A stretch of 48,154 nucleotides of DNA from Mucilaginibacter sp. (GCA_028288305.1 JAQBOA010000005.1:1-48154), one strand, 5' to 3'. Positions 1 through 8,338 are shown, numbered from the stretch's first letter. Numbers and translations: made by a program. Notes: generated by a model from the letters alone, not told the origin.

Positions 1-339
1 CCAGCTGGGCTGCTGTTTAAGTTTCCCATCTAAATCATGCAGGGCAATATCGATCCCTGCTTTAATAGCAGGGTTGCCTGGCGCAATGCTATCTAAATAG
101 GCAATGATCGCCTCAAAATCAAAAGGAAATTTGAATTGCTTTGCATCTACTTTGCTTAAAAAATCTATCGCTGTTTGAAAACTCTCGCCCATATAAGGCA
201 CCATGGAAGCTTCACCATAACCGGTTTGTCCCTCGCGCTCAACCTGGATCAGCATGATTGGCGTTGAGGTTCGCGAAAATTTAGCAATAGTAAACGTATG
301 CTTTAATAGCAGTTCGAAGGGTTGGTAAGTCAGTGTCAT
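1..339 (-). CDS. Dipeptide epimerase (enolase superfamily), partial: N-terminal 113 codons
   Basis: The minus strand reads from ATG at 339 to the window edge with no stop, giving 113 residues that begin MTLTYQPFELLLKHTF. Seen: the N-terminal capping domain typical of muconate-lactonizing/mandelate-racemase enzymes, with TGYGEAS (about residues 39-45) and a helix containing AIKAGIDIALHDLDGK (about 92-107). Those segments match L-Ala-D/L-Glu epimerases, which recycle murein peptides in the cytoplasm. The Lys and metal-binding acidic residues of the barrel lie outside the window, so substrate class cannot be confirmed. The ATG overlaps the stop of the upstream gene by four bases (ATGA, 336-339), so the two are probably translationally coupled. 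It could also be another enolase-superfamily racemase. Confidence 0.8.
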   Translation of the reverse strand, partial: MTLTYQPFELLLKHTFTIAKFSRTSTPIMLIQVEREGQTGYGEASMVPYMGESFQTAIDFLSKVDAKQFKFPFDFEAIIAYLDSIAPGNPAIKAGIDIALHDLDGKLKQQPSW

Positions 340-896
340 GTTTTATCTATTATTTCAACTATAGGTTTCCAGAAAATCCCCATTTGTCCTCTATTATCCA
401 TAGTTCCCTTTGACAACAGATTTTTAGGAAAGCTAATAATAGCCGTATCAACAGATTTGACAAATTGACTAAGCTCTGGCATGTTTTCTGTATAGTGAAG
501 TAGCACCCAACTCCAATCAGAATAATATTCAAGCATCCATTTTAACTCAATATCTAATAGTCCTGATTTAACATAAGTATTAAGTACTCCATAAGAATCA
601 TTAATAACTGATTCTTCCAATCCTACTATACCTGTAAAGCTTTCAGATTCAACAATAAATTCCCAATTTAAAAATATTAAGCGTTTAAGTGATTCGAGTT
701 TAATAAATTCATCATTTGATTGTTTATAAAGTTTTAGATATTCTTTATGAATAGATACGTAGTCTATTTTAATATCGTCCTTATTAAATATTAAGTCCTC
801 TTCTTTTCGCGTCCCATTTAATAAAGAATTTGTCCAGCCATGAATTTTATATTCCTGATCCGATAAGTAGTTAAGTGAATTGTATGAAGCTTCCAT
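336..896 (-). CDS. Hypothetical protein, 186 aa, coupled to epimerase gene
   Basis: This 186-residue protein was not recognised. It has no signal peptide or clear membrane segment. It is acidic and aromatic-rich, with several tryptophans in its second half (WSWVLLHY near residues 127-134 and a late FWKP), and looks soluble and alpha-helical. Codon use is more A+T-rich than that of neighbouring genes, which may point to later acquisition. Its stop overlaps the start of the epimerase gene by ATGA, so it would be the first gene of a two-gene transcript. A TAGCTTTG element at 930-937 on the minus strand is a plausible -7 box about 35 bases before the start. The call as a gene rests on its long open frame, the coupling and the promoter, not on homology. 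Confidence 0.6.
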   Translation of the reverse strand: MEASYNSLNYLSDQEYKIHGWTNSLLNGTRKEEDLIFNKDDIKIDYVSIHKEYLKLYKQSNDEFIKLESLKRLIFLNWEFIVESESFTGIVGLEESVINDSYGVLNTYVKSGLLDIELKWMLEYYSDWSWVLLHYTENMPELSQFVKSVDTAIISFPKNLLSKGTMDNRGQMGIFWKPIVEIIDKT

Positions 897-929
897 GTTA
901 CCAATACTTAATTGGATTTATGTAAAATT

Positions 930-937
930 CAAAGCTA
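930..937 (-). promoter_or_regulatory. Bacteroidetes -7 element (TAGCTTTG) for the 336-896 gene
   Basis: Reverse complement of 930-937 is TAGCTTTG, a full match to TAnnTTTG. It lies 33 bases before the ATG at 896. No good -33 TTG was found at the usual distance. The element sits in the short 79-base divergent region shared with the 976 gene. Confidence 0.4.
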
Positions 938-962
938 AAATTTTCTCCGTGAAAATGATGCT

Positions 963-970
963 TATCTTTG
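963..970 (+). promoter_or_regulatory. Bacteroidetes -7 element (TATCTTTG) directly before the ATG at 976
   Basis: TATCTTTG matches TAnnTTTG and ends only five bases before the ATG. Transcription from it would begin at or within a base or two of the start codon, implying a leaderless mRNA. The padR gene at 28937 has the same arrangement. This also supports 976 rather than an upstream start at 880. Confidence 0.5.
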
Positions 971-975
971 CGCAT

Positions 976-1965
976 ATGCCGGAACAAATTTATTCCCCGT
1001 TTACTGCTTTTAATTTTAGCAACCACAACTGTTTTTTAACCGGACAAACACTAAGTTCAGAAGAAGAAAAAATACAGGTATTTCCCCAATGGCTCATGAG
1101 CCGTTATAAGCTGGAAGATAAGTCGTTCAAATTATTGGATGAGAGCATGGCTACCTATAAAGATATTAAAGTTCCATGTGCAGCAGATATAAATGAAACC
1201 TATCTTGAACCTTTAGAAACCGAAATAGCCACTGCATTTGAAATTGGTTACGAAGCTGTTAAAAACCTTGATGAGCTAAAATTATTTCAATGGGCAGGCA
1301 AACTGCTTTACGGCATTATTTTTAACGAGATACAAAGCGGTATTAAATTGCAGCATTCCCAGGGCGAAGAATTTAATATATCACAGGCTATTATTCATAA
1401 GTTCAGTAATCTGCATTTAATGCTGCAAAGCCTCAACCTGCCTGTCGTTTTTGAAGATTTTAAGCCTTACAGTCTTTTCCTATTTAAAGTAGATAACAAT
1501 ATCGAGGAGTTTGGCTACCGCGATGAAATTAACACGTTAACTTTTTCATTGCGCATAAAAGATTTCGGACTAATCATTTGCCTGCAGGATAATGGGGCCA
1601 ATCGCAGATATCATAAAGAGATACTGGAGAAAATTGAAAGCGAAATTTTGCATCCTATTCAGTTTGAAGAGTTTTGCGGACGTGTGTTTTATTCGGCTTA
1701 CCTGTTTAACCGTTTACCTGAATACAATATTTTGCCTGTTGGCGATAATATCTATATAGAGGCAATGCCGCTACGGGGCATGAGCAATAAGCCTGTGTTT
1801 GATGATTGGATAAACAAAGTTTACGGACAGGTGTTGGAAAGCTTTTGGAAAAACTGGGGCTTTTTACTTTTGGAAATCATTAAAAACCCCGAAAAACCAA
1901 TGAGCTTTTTGTTTAAACCTGATGGCAGCCTGATTAATGAAAAAGAGATTGAACTCCCCCGCTGA
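976..1965 (+). CDS. Conserved hypothetical protein, 329 aa, resembling a degenerate HNH-type protein
   Basis: The frame is open from 880, but the extra residues overlap the divergent gene and its promoter, so ATG at 976 (MPEQIYSPF) is preferred. Function unknown. The N-terminus is laid out like an HNH/treble-clef nuclease: a CFLTG turn (C19), then QVFPQWL (34-40) where an HNH protein would have HIIPxWL, then VPCAADIN (66-73) where C..CN is expected, followed by YLEPLETEI. One cysteine of each pair and the histidine are absent, so zinc binding and nuclease activity are doubtful. The rest (about 90-329) is a mixed alpha/beta region that I do not recognise. The 3' end overlaps the convergent rhomboid gene by 32 bases. 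The HNH relationship is inference from the spacing pattern. Confidence 0.65.
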   Translation: MPEQIYSPFTAFNFSNHNCFLTGQTLSSEEEKIQVFPQWLMSRYKLEDKSFKLLDESMATYKDIKVPCAADINETYLEPLETEIATAFEIGYEAVKNLDELKLFQWAGKLLYGIIFNEIQSGIKLQHSQGEEFNISQAIIHKFSNLHLMLQSLNLPVVFEDFKPYSLFLFKVDNNIEEFGYRDEINTLTFSLRIKDFGLIICLQDNGANRRYHKEILEKIESEILHPIQFEEFCGRVFYSAYLFNRLPEYNILPVGDNIYIEAMPLRGMSNKPVFDDWINKVYGQVLESFWKNWGFLLLEIIKNPEKPMSFLFKPDGSLINEKEIELPR

Positions 1966-2584
1966 TCTGCATTAAAAAGCTGTTTACAATATGCGGATTT
2001 AGTATTATTGTAATCAGTAATCCGCTCAAAGCGCCGAACATATGCGCATCATGGTTAATATTATCACGCGAATGTTTCGAGGCATAATTACAATAAATTA
2101 AATATAACACACCAAACAAAACTGCAGGTATGCCGATAGGTATCGGCATTATCATCATTTTGCTTAAAGGGTCAAACATAATATAACTAAATATGACCGC
2201 ACTTACCGCTCCGGATGCGCCAAGGCTATGATACCAGTCATCGTTTTTATGCTTAAATACTGTTGGCAGATCACTTAAAATTAAACTTACTATATACAAT
2301 AAACCAAATTGCCAGTGCCCTAATCCTTTAAAGTCAGTAGTTCCCGCCTCTAGTCGAAAAGCGAAGAAATAATAGGAAAGCATATTAAAAAATAAATGCA
2401 TCCAATCATTATGGATCAGACCGCTTGTTAATACAGTGTATACCCGCTGTTTACGATAGACGCTGTATGGGTGTAAAACCATGTTTCCATATAGGTTTTC
2501 GTTAGAAAACGCCATTATTGAAGTAAGAATTGTAATTACAAATATGAACGACGCCACAGGTGCCGCTATCAAATATTCCATCAT
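1934..2584 (-). CDS. Rhomboid family intramembrane serine protease
   Basis: A 216-residue polytopic membrane protein, the size of a basic six-helix rhomboid core. Rhomboids cleave transmembrane substrates within the inner membrane by a Ser-His dyad. Seen: HLFFN at 63-67 (oxyanion-side His and Asn), GASGAVSA at 122-129 with nucleophile S124, and HDAHMFGALSG with catalytic H181. All key residues are intact, so it should be active. It starts at ATG 2584, overlapping the stop of the M14 peptidase gene by ATGA, and is the last gene of a four-gene minus-strand operon. Its 3' end runs 32 bases into the convergent gene at 1965. Substrate unknown. Confidence 0.93.
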   Translation of the reverse strand: MMEYLIAAPVASFIFVITILTSIMAFSNENLYGNMVLHPYSVYRKQRVYTVLTSGLIHNDWMHLFFNMLSYYFFAFRLEAGTTDFKGLGHWQFGLLYIVSLILSDLPTVFKHKNDDWYHSLGASGAVSAVIFSYIMFDPLSKMMIMPIPIGIPAVLFGVLYLIYCNYASKHSRDNINHDAHMFGALSGLLITIILNPHIVNSFLMQISGGVQSLFH

Positions 2585-4323
2585 TTTATATCGAGTTTGG
2601 TATCCATTAACAACCGGCCAACCGGGTAGCGAAGATATGTTTTTTCAAAATATGGTGAGTTGCGATAAACAAAGTTTAATTGTGCCGATGCACTGTTTGC
2701 CAATTTGGGGTCTTTTAATTTTTCACCATCCAGCTTTTTCTTTAATTCCGGGTCCTTTTTTAACAGGTCAGCGGCCACATCTTCAAAAACGTAATCCGAA
2801 AAATATTCTTTTTCTCCTAACACAGAATCAAAAAAGTTCCAGGCAAAAAACGAGTCAACCCCTTGCGGTTCTAATGTTTCAACAATATACCTGTTAAGCG
2901 ACTGGTTAGTATACACAACATAATCACCGGTATAAAATTTAATATTCATATTAACCGGGTTTAACTTAACATTGCTGTGCAGGTAATGTCCCTCGAAAGG
3001 CCTCTGCGGGGTTTTGTAATCAGCAATATAATACATCTGTAAATTGAGCGTGGTGTCATGCAATAACCTGTGAATGTCTATATTATTCAGTTTAAATAGC
3101 TCAATTACCTTTCCCCATGCCTGTGGTATAATGTAAGCAACCGGTTTATCAACGGTAATACTTGCGTTGTAATTATCGTAATATTTAATTGTTTTGGTAT
3201 AGGGTTTACTTCTGTCGTAATACAAACGTGGTAAACCGCTTACTTCGCTTGGTTTATGCCCCGCGGTATAACCTTTAAAAACAAGAGTATCATAATGCTC
3301 CTTGTCAAGTTCCCAATTAAGGGCAAAGGTTTTTTGCTGTTTTACCTGTTCATCGGCTTTGTGTTTTAATTCTCCTATCAGTTTGGCATCGCGTTCATAA
3401 ATATTAACTAGGTTTTGCATAAAATCGTAAGTGGCGTATACTCTTTTATCAAATGGCTTTAGCATGTGGGTTTCAGTAATATAACTGATAATGTTATGCT
3501 GTGCCGTATAGCCTGTTGCAAATCGGGGTGTTTCAAGGAAACTCACAATTCCAGAGTCCGGACTTGTTTCTTCACTTTCAACATAAGGGGTCATTTCATA
3601 CCCGCTTATCTTCATGCGTTTATAAAGCTCGGGTGAAAGCGTTTTGGAAGTGTATCCGGCAAGTATAGGATTTTGTTTGTCTTTTTGGGTTTCTATCAGC
3701 GTCATTACATATTGATAGTCCGCCCCATCGCTGGTATGGTTGTCCAAAAATACTTCTGGGTTCCATGTATTTAGTATTTGTTCAAAAGCCAGGGCATTGC
3801 GGCTATCGGCTTTTATAAAATCACGATTCAGATCAAGATTGCGATAGTTTCCCCTAAACCCATAAGCGCGTGGCCCATTTTGATTAATACGACTAACACC
3901 ACGGTTTAAGCAGCCTCCAATATTATAAACCGCAATAAAACAAATTACCATATTTTTAGGAAGCGTATTTTTTTTGAGAAGATCACGTGTAAGCATCATA
4001 CTGGCATCAATGCCTTCCGGTTCGCCGGGATGAATGCCATTATTTATCAGCAATACCCTTTTATTTTGTTTCTTGATAAGCACTGGATCGAAAATTTTAT
4101 CGCGCGATAAAACAATCAACGTTAAAGGCTTGCCTATATCTGTTGTTCCATAATTAAGCAACTTCATCTGCGGATATTGCTTACTTAACTTTTGGTAATA
4201 AGTAATTACCTCATTATAAGTAGCAGTATAATTCTTGTCCTTGCTTAATTCAAATGGAGTTAACTGTGCTTGTGCCCGGCAAAAAATAAAACAGGTAAGT
4301 ATGGCTGATAAAATAATTTTCAT
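2581..4323 (-). CDS. M14 family zinc carboxypeptidase, secreted
   Basis: 580 residues with an N-terminal signal peptide ending RAQAQ (residue 20), so exported to the periplasm or beyond. The peptidase domain spans roughly 30-310. Zinc ligands are visible as HPGE (H98, E101) and the NHTSDG segment (H196). NLDLNRDF (162-168) forms the substrate-binding region, and ITETH (E284) is the likely general-base glutamate. The family removes C-terminal residues from peptides or murein stems. The C-terminal 270 residues form an extra domain of unknown role common in Bacteroidetes members. It is co-directional with the MmcQ gene upstream (108-base gap filled with a fold-back repeat) and overlaps the rhomboid gene by four bases downstream. 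The exact substrate is unknown. Confidence 0.9.
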   Translation of the reverse strand: MKIILSAILTCFIFCRAQAQLTPFELSKDKNYTATYNEVITYYQKLSKQYPQMKLLNYGTTDIGKPLTLIVLSRDKIFDPVLIKKQNKRVLLINNGIHPGEPEGIDASMMLTRDLLKKNTLPKNMVICFIAVYNIGGCLNRGVSRINQNGPRAYGFRGNYRNLDLNRDFIKADSRNALAFEQILNTWNPEVFLDNHTSDGADYQYVMTLIETQKDKQNPILAGYTSKTLSPELYKRMKISGYEMTPYVESEETSPDSGIVSFLETPRFATGYTAQHNIISYITETHMLKPFDKRVYATYDFMQNLVNIYERDAKLIGELKHKADEQVKQQKTFALNWELDKEHYDTLVFKGYTAGHKPSEVSGLPRLYYDRSKPYTKTIKYYDNYNASITVDKPVAYIIPQAWGKVIELFKLNNIDIHRLLHDTTLNLQMYYIADYKTPQRPFEGHYLHSNVKLNPVNMNIKFYTGDYVVYTNQSLNRYIVETLEPQGVDSFFAWNFFDSVLGEKEYFSDYVFEDVAADLLKKDPELKKKLDGEKLKDPKLANSASAQLNFVYRNSPYFEKTYLRYPVGRLLMDTKLDIK

Positions 4324-4360
4324 TTTACAGATTTTGACAAATATAAAAGCGAGGACATTA

Positions 4361-4435
4361 GAATCAAGAGTTAAGAGCCAGGAAACAAAATAAAACCAGC
4401 AACGATTTTCTTGGCTCTTGATTCTTGGCTCTTAT
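4361..4435. repeat. Intergenic fold-back word repeat (GAATCAAGAG / GGCTCTTGATTC)
   Basis: The left arm at 4361-4380 (GAATCAAGAGTTAAGAGCCA) is largely complementary to 4412-4424 (TGGCTCTTGATTC). The word TTGGCTCTT is then repeated at 4425-4434, running into the stop codon of the MmcQ gene. An RNA copy would form a hairpin between the MmcQ and peptidase genes. It belongs to the family of short-period intergenic words seen elsewhere in the window. Confidence 0.6.
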
Positions 4436-4788
4436 TTCTTGTCCAAAATCTCCTCCTGTATTTTTTTTGGTAAACTTTTAAATATTAAATCGTAGGAATG
4501 ATCTACCATTTCATGAAGCTGTTTGTTTGTTAAAGAGCCATTCATGTAAACGGTGTTCCAATGTCTCTTATTCATGTGATACCCTGGTTGCACCTCAGTA
4601 TAACGTTCGCGAAGCTCAATAGCCAGTTCCGGATCGCATTTGACGTTAAAGCTGTTGCCTGTTTGTATGCTGGTTAACAAAAAGAGTTTTTCGCCGACTT
4701 TAAAAACCAAAGTATCCTCGCCAAAAGGTAAACCTTCTGTTACACCTGGTTTTTTCAGGCAATATTCGCGAAGTTCTTCTAAATTCAA
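4432..4788 (-). CDS. MmcQ/YjbR family DNA-binding protein, TTG start
   Basis: 118 residues, matching the usual length of MmcQ/YjbR (DUF419) proteins. Recognisable parts are LREYCLKKPGVTEGLPFGED at the N-terminus, the FKVGEKLF strand, NVKCDPELAIELRERY in the middle, and HMNKRHWNTVYMNG (about 71-84), the family's most conserved stretch. Family members adopt a CyaY-like double-wing fold proposed to bind DNA; no reaction is established. The start codon is TTG at 4786-4788 and no in-frame ATG lies close upstream. It follows the outer-membrane protein gene by seven bases, so it is likely translated by coupling. The last codons run into an intergenic word repeat. Confidence 0.88.
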   Translation of the reverse strand: MNLEELREYCLKKPGVTEGLPFGEDTLVFKVGEKLFLLTSIQTGNSFNVKCDPELAIELRERYTEVQPGYHMNKRHWNTVYMNGSLTNKQLHEMVDHSYDLIFKSLPKKIQEEILDKK

Positions 4789-4795
4789 TGTATTA

Positions 4796-5515
4796 TCAGA
4801 AAGTCCTGACTAGTTTAGTATATGAAACTACATTACCAAAGTAATATTTGAACCCTATAGTAATCTGGCTATATTGATCTGTAGCGTTATTCTTAAATTT
4901 AGAAGGCGGATCATTATAACCATCCAAACCTTCACCAAATACTAAATTATGGATATACCCAATATCGATTGCCATACTTGGTTCATCGTAAGAATCAAAG
5001 AATCTAAATTCATAACCAAACCGTAGCGGAACCATTATAGCAATGCTATTATCTTTTCCCGGAAAAACATAAGTAGGGTCATTGACACTGGTACGTTGTA
5101 CCTTATTTGAATTACTTATAAATCCAAAACCAGTGCCGCCATAAAAGTTTTTCACAATTTGCAATATCCAGCTACCCTCATAATCTATTCCTCCACCAAG
5201 CTGAAAATCGCCATGGAAGAGTAAAGCTTTGTAGTTATTTGTGTACATGCGGCCATATGGGTCCAAATTGGGTGTTAGGCCACCGCCTGATAATTGACCT
5301 ATTTGAATTTCGGCTGTGATGGGTACATACGGATTATAATTATAAATAAAATTTACATTGAATGCCGGATGATAATACTGTTTTGTGATGTTTGTATAGC
5401 CTCTGATATAACTTGCATCAAAACCAACCCCCCATTCCTGGTAATTATATCCGCTTTGAGCTTTTGCAGAAATTGCTCCAAATGCTGCAATAAAAAATAA
5501 AATATATTTTTTCAA
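4796..5515 (-). CDS. Outer-membrane beta-barrel protein, TTG start
   Basis: 239 residues with a clear signal peptide (first 19 residues, ending AISAKAQ) and alternating aromatic/polar strands typical of an eight-stranded outer-membrane barrel. It ends in aromatic-rich strands (GFKYYFGN near 221-228) and a terminal Phe, favoured by the BAM insertion machinery. Function unknown. The start is TTG at 5513-5515; the reading M-K-K-Y-I-L requires it because no ATG is available near the signal peptide. It is the first gene of the minus-strand operon with MmcQ, M14 peptidase and rhomboid genes. A TATTTTTG element at 5559-5566 (minus strand) fits a -7 box about 45 bases upstream. The region to pepT is only 76 bases and is shared by divergent promoters. 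Confidence 0.82.
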   Translation of the reverse strand: MKKYILFFIAAFGAISAKAQSGYNYQEWGVGFDASYIRGYTNITKQYYHPAFNVNFIYNYNPYVPITAEIQIGQLSGGGLTPNLDPYGRMYTNNYKALLFHGDFQLGGGIDYEGSWILQIVKNFYGGTGFGFISNSNKVQRTSVNDPTYVFPGKDNSIAIMVPLRFGYEFRFFDSYDEPSMAIDIGYIHNLVFGEGLDGYNDPPSKFKNNATDQYSQITIGFKYYFGNVVSYTKLVRTF

Positions 5516-5591
5516 TGCTAAATGTTTATCAATATTTAATAATATTAGGAGTTTCTTTCAAAAATATAAATTTTAGCGATATAATAGCTAT

Positions 5592-6845
5592 ATGAATTTA
5601 AAATTTAAACTTGACTTTACAGTTACTGAACGTTTTTTAAAATATGTAACTATTGATACTCAGTCTGACCCTGCTTCCAGTTCCTTTCCATCAACCGAAA
5701 AACAGAAAGACCTTGGTAAGGTACTTGTGGGTGAATTGCAAGCCATTGGAATTACAGATGCTCATCTTGATCAATATGGATACGTATATGCAACAATCCC
5801 TTCAAATACTGAAAAAGAAAACATCCCGGTTATTTGCTTTTGCTCGCATATGGATACTTCTCCCGATTGCAGCGGCAAAAATGTAAAGCCAATAATCCAT
5901 AAAAATTACCGGGGTGCTGATATCGTGTTGCCCGACGATCTATCGCAAATTATTAAATTAAAAGAACACCCCGATTTAAAAAACCAGATAGGCAACGACC
6001 TTATTACGGCAAAAGGCACAACTTTGTTAGGGGCAGATAATAAAGCCGGCCTTGCAGAAATTATGGATGCCTGTTATCAGCTTATGAACCATTCGGAAAT
6101 AAAGCATGGCAAGATCAGGATATTGTTTACACCAGATGAAGAAATTGGCCGGGGCGTTGATAAAGTGGATATTAAAAAGCTTGGAGCTTATGCCGGTTAT
6201 ACTATAGATGGTGAAAGTGCTGGCAATATGGAAAATGAAACCTTTTCGGCTGACGGTGCAAAGCTGATAATAAAAGGGATTAGTACACACCCTGGTTTTG
6301 CTAAAGGTAAGATGGAAAGCGCCATAAAAATTGCAGGTCAAATAATTGCTGCGCTCCCTTTTGATTTATCGCCTGAAGGAACTCAAGATAAAGAAGGCTT
6401 TATTCATCCGGTTGCTATTGAAGGCCATGTGGAACAGGCTTCCATTGATTTTATCATACGTGATTTTGATGAAGAAAAGCTTGCCGGCCATGCAGATACA
6501 CTTCGTAAAATTACTGATGATGTACTCAAAAAATTCCCTTCATCATCGTACGAATTAGCGGTTAAGCCGCAATACCGAAACATGAGGGTTGTGTTGGATA
6601 AGCACCCCAAAATTGTTGAATATGGAATGGAGGCGATAAGGCGGGCCGGATTGAACGCTAAACTTTGCAGCATAAGGGGCGGCACAGATGGTTCCCGGCT
6701 TTCATTTATGGGTTTGCCATGCCCTAATATATTTGCTGGCGAACATGCATTTCATAGCAAGCAGGAATGGGTTTCCATTCAGGATATGCAAAAAGCCGTT
6801 GAAACAATTTTACACTTATGCATGATTTGGGAAGAAAAAAATTGA
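5592..6845 (+). CDS. pepT: Peptidase T (tripeptide aminopeptidase), M20 family
   Basis: 417 residues, the standard length of PepT, a cytoplasmic di-zinc aminopeptidase that releases the N-terminal residue of tripeptides. Seen: HMDTSPD (H86 zinc ligand, D88), TTLLGADNKAG with bridging D149, EEIGRG with general-base E183 and zinc ligand E184, a dimerization segment with GISTHPGFAKGKM (about 227-239), and the C-terminal FAGEHAFHSKQEW with the last histidine ligand. RGGTDGSRLSFMG is also the expected family motif. All catalytic residues appear intact. It is monocistronic or paired with ffh by proximity only, since ffh has its own promoter. Start ATG at 5592 gives the normal N-terminus. Confidence 0.96.
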   Translation: MNLKFKLDFTVTERFLKYVTIDTQSDPASSSFPSTEKQKDLGKVLVGELQAIGITDAHLDQYGYVYATIPSNTEKENIPVICFCSHMDTSPDCSGKNVKPIIHKNYRGADIVLPDDLSQIIKLKEHPDLKNQIGNDLITAKGTTLLGADNKAGLAEIMDACYQLMNHSEIKHGKIRILFTPDEEIGRGVDKVDIKKLGAYAGYTIDGESAGNMENETFSADGAKLIIKGISTHPGFAKGKMESAIKIAGQIIAALPFDLSPEGTQDKEGFIHPVAIEGHVEQASIDFIIRDFDEEKLAGHADTLRKITDDVLKKFPSSSYELAVKPQYRNMRVVLDKHPKIVEYGMEAIRRAGLNAKLCSIRGGTDGSRLSFMGLPCPNIFAGEHAFHSKQEWVSIQDMQKAVETILHLCMIWEEKN

Positions 6846-6918
6846 TTTTGGATATATAGATGTTTCAACAAAATAATACAATAATACAGTTTTAAGAAGA
6901 GTGAAATCTTTAATCTCA

Positions 6919-6947
6919 TTGCAAATCGCCTCAAAATTATAACTTTG
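6919..6947 (+). promoter_or_regulatory. Promoter of ffh (TTG-N18-TAACTTTG)
   Basis: TTG at 6919-6921 and TAACTTTG at 6940-6947 are spaced by 18 bases, a textbook Bacteroidetes primary-sigma promoter. Transcription would start around 6953, giving a leader of about 20 bases before the ffh ATG at 6973. Confidence 0.7.
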
Positions 6948-6972
6948 TATCCTCAAAATTAGGATAAGAATA

Positions 6973-8298
6973 ATGTTTGAAAATTTATCGGATAAACTCG
7001 ACAGGGCTTTTAAAGTTCTGAAGGGCCAGGGAACTATTACTGAAATAAACGTGGCCGAAACCATGAAGGAAATTCGCAAAGCCCTTCTGGATGCCGACGT
7101 TAACTATAAAACTGCCAAAACCTTTACCGACGATGTAAGGCAAAAAGCCATCGGTCAGAACGTATTGACCGCCATTTCGCCGGGTCAGTTGCTAACCAAG
7201 GTGATGAACGATGAATTAACAGAGTTAATGGGCGGCAGCACTGCCGAACTTAATTTAACAAGTTCACCAACCATCATTTTGATTGCAGGCTTAAACGGCG
7301 CCGGTAAAACCACCTTTACGGGGAAGCTTGCCAATTACCTAAAAACACAAAAGAATAAGAAGCCTTTATTGATAGCGGACGATATTTACCGTCCGGCGGC
7401 TATTGAACAGCTGCAGGTTTTGGGTGGGCAAATTGGCGTACCGGTTTATGCCAACCTGGAATCGAAAGACCCTATCGCTATTGCCAGGGAAGGTATCGCG
7501 TTAGCAAAACAAAATGGCAATAATGTGGTGATCATAGATACCGCAGGTCGTTTGTCTATCGACGAGGCCATGATGCGTGAGATTGAGCAGGTAAAAGACG
7601 CTGTTAAACCTCACGAGATTTTGTTTGTTGTGGATGCCATGACCGGCCAGGATGCGGTAAATACTGCAAAGGTATTTAACGACCGCCTGGATTTTACAGG
7701 CGTTGTGCTTACCAAATTGGATGGCGATACCCGTGGCGGTGCGGCGCTTTCTATAAAATCGGTAGTTAATAAACCAATTAAATTTATTGGTACCGGCGAA
7801 AAGATGGATGCGCTGGATGTTTTCCACCCTGATCGTATGGCTTCCCGTATTTTGGGCATGGGCGATGTGGTGTCGTTGGTTGAACGCGCCCAGCAGCAAT
7901 TTGATGAAAAGGAAGCTGCCGAGCTGCAAAAGAAGATCCGCAAAAACAAATTCGACTTCAACGATTTTTACAGCCAGATACAACAGATCAAAAAAATGGG
8001 TAACATGAAAGATCTGATGGGTATGATACCTGGCGTTGGTAAAATGATGAAGGATGTTGAAGTTGATGATAACGCTTTTAAAGCTATTGAAGCGATTATT
8101 CAATCTATGACGCCTTATGAAAAAGGAAATCCAGATAGTATTAACCAAAGCCGCCGTAACCGTATTGCCAAAGGATCTGGTACGGATATGACGGAAGTTA
8201 ACCGCCTAATTAAGCAATTTGAAGATATGCGTAAGGTAATGAAACAGATGAGTAACCCTGCAGCCATGGCAAACATGATGCGGAGGATGCCGAAATAA
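6973..8298 (+). CDS. ffh: Signal recognition particle protein Ffh
   Basis: 441 residues: N domain (about 1-95), GTPase G domain and methionine-rich M domain (about 300-441). Ffh binds 4.5S RNA and hydrophobic signal sequences on ribosomes and delivers them to the receptor FtsY at the inner membrane. Seen: P-loop GLNGAGKT (106-113), the IVD-box region with RPAAIEQL, DTAGR, TKLDGDTRGGA and GTGEK, all intact. The M domain has MGMIPG and the helix with RRNRIAKGSGT that contacts SRP RNA, followed by a Met-rich tail (MKQMSN, MANMMRRMPK). An essential single-copy housekeeping gene with its own promoter. Confidence 0.98.
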   Translation: MFENLSDKLDRAFKVLKGQGTITEINVAETMKEIRKALLDADVNYKTAKTFTDDVRQKAIGQNVLTAISPGQLLTKVMNDELTELMGGSTAELNLTSSPTIILIAGLNGAGKTTFTGKLANYLKTQKNKKPLLIADDIYRPAAIEQLQVLGGQIGVPVYANLESKDPIAIAREGIALAKQNGNNVVIIDTAGRLSIDEAMMREIEQVKDAVKPHEILFVVDAMTGQDAVNTAKVFNDRLDFTGVVLTKLDGDTRGGAALSIKSVVNKPIKFIGTGEKMDALDVFHPDRMASRILGMGDVVSLVERAQQQFDEKEAAELQKKIRKNKFDFNDFYSQIQQIKKMGNMKDLMGMIPGVGKMMKDVEVDDNAFKAIEAIIQSMTPYEKGNPDSINQSRRNRIAKGSGTDMTEVNRLIKQFEDMRKVMKQMSNPAAMANMMRRMPK

Positions 8299-8302
8299 TT
8301 TG

Positions 8303-8330
8303 GGATTTACGATTTACGATTTCGGATTTA
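8303..8330. repeat. Intergenic word repeat GATTTACGATTTACGATTTCGG
   Basis: Short tandem word (GATTTACGATTTACGATTTC...) directly after the ffh stop. The 16-mer TTACGATTTCGGATTT at 8314-8329 occurs again, inverted, at 47647-47662 in front of the tRNA gene. Confidence 0.6.
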
Positions 8331-8338
8331 TTGTGATG

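Noticed and set aside
880..975. 32-codon upstream extension of the 976 gene
   Set aside because: It overlaps the divergent 336-896 gene and covers both promoter boxes; the -7 element next to ATG 976 favours the later start.
2481..2897. Plus-strand open frame of 138 codons
   Set aside because: Lies antisense to the rhomboid and M14 peptidase genes, with no family features; a shadow frame.
5294..5500. Plus-strand frame opposite the outer-membrane protein
   Set aside because: Antisense to a gene with clear signal peptide and barrel strands.
7501..8148. Long minus-strand frame opposite ffh
   Set aside because: Antisense to a conserved housekeeping gene; composition is the mirror of ffh codons.
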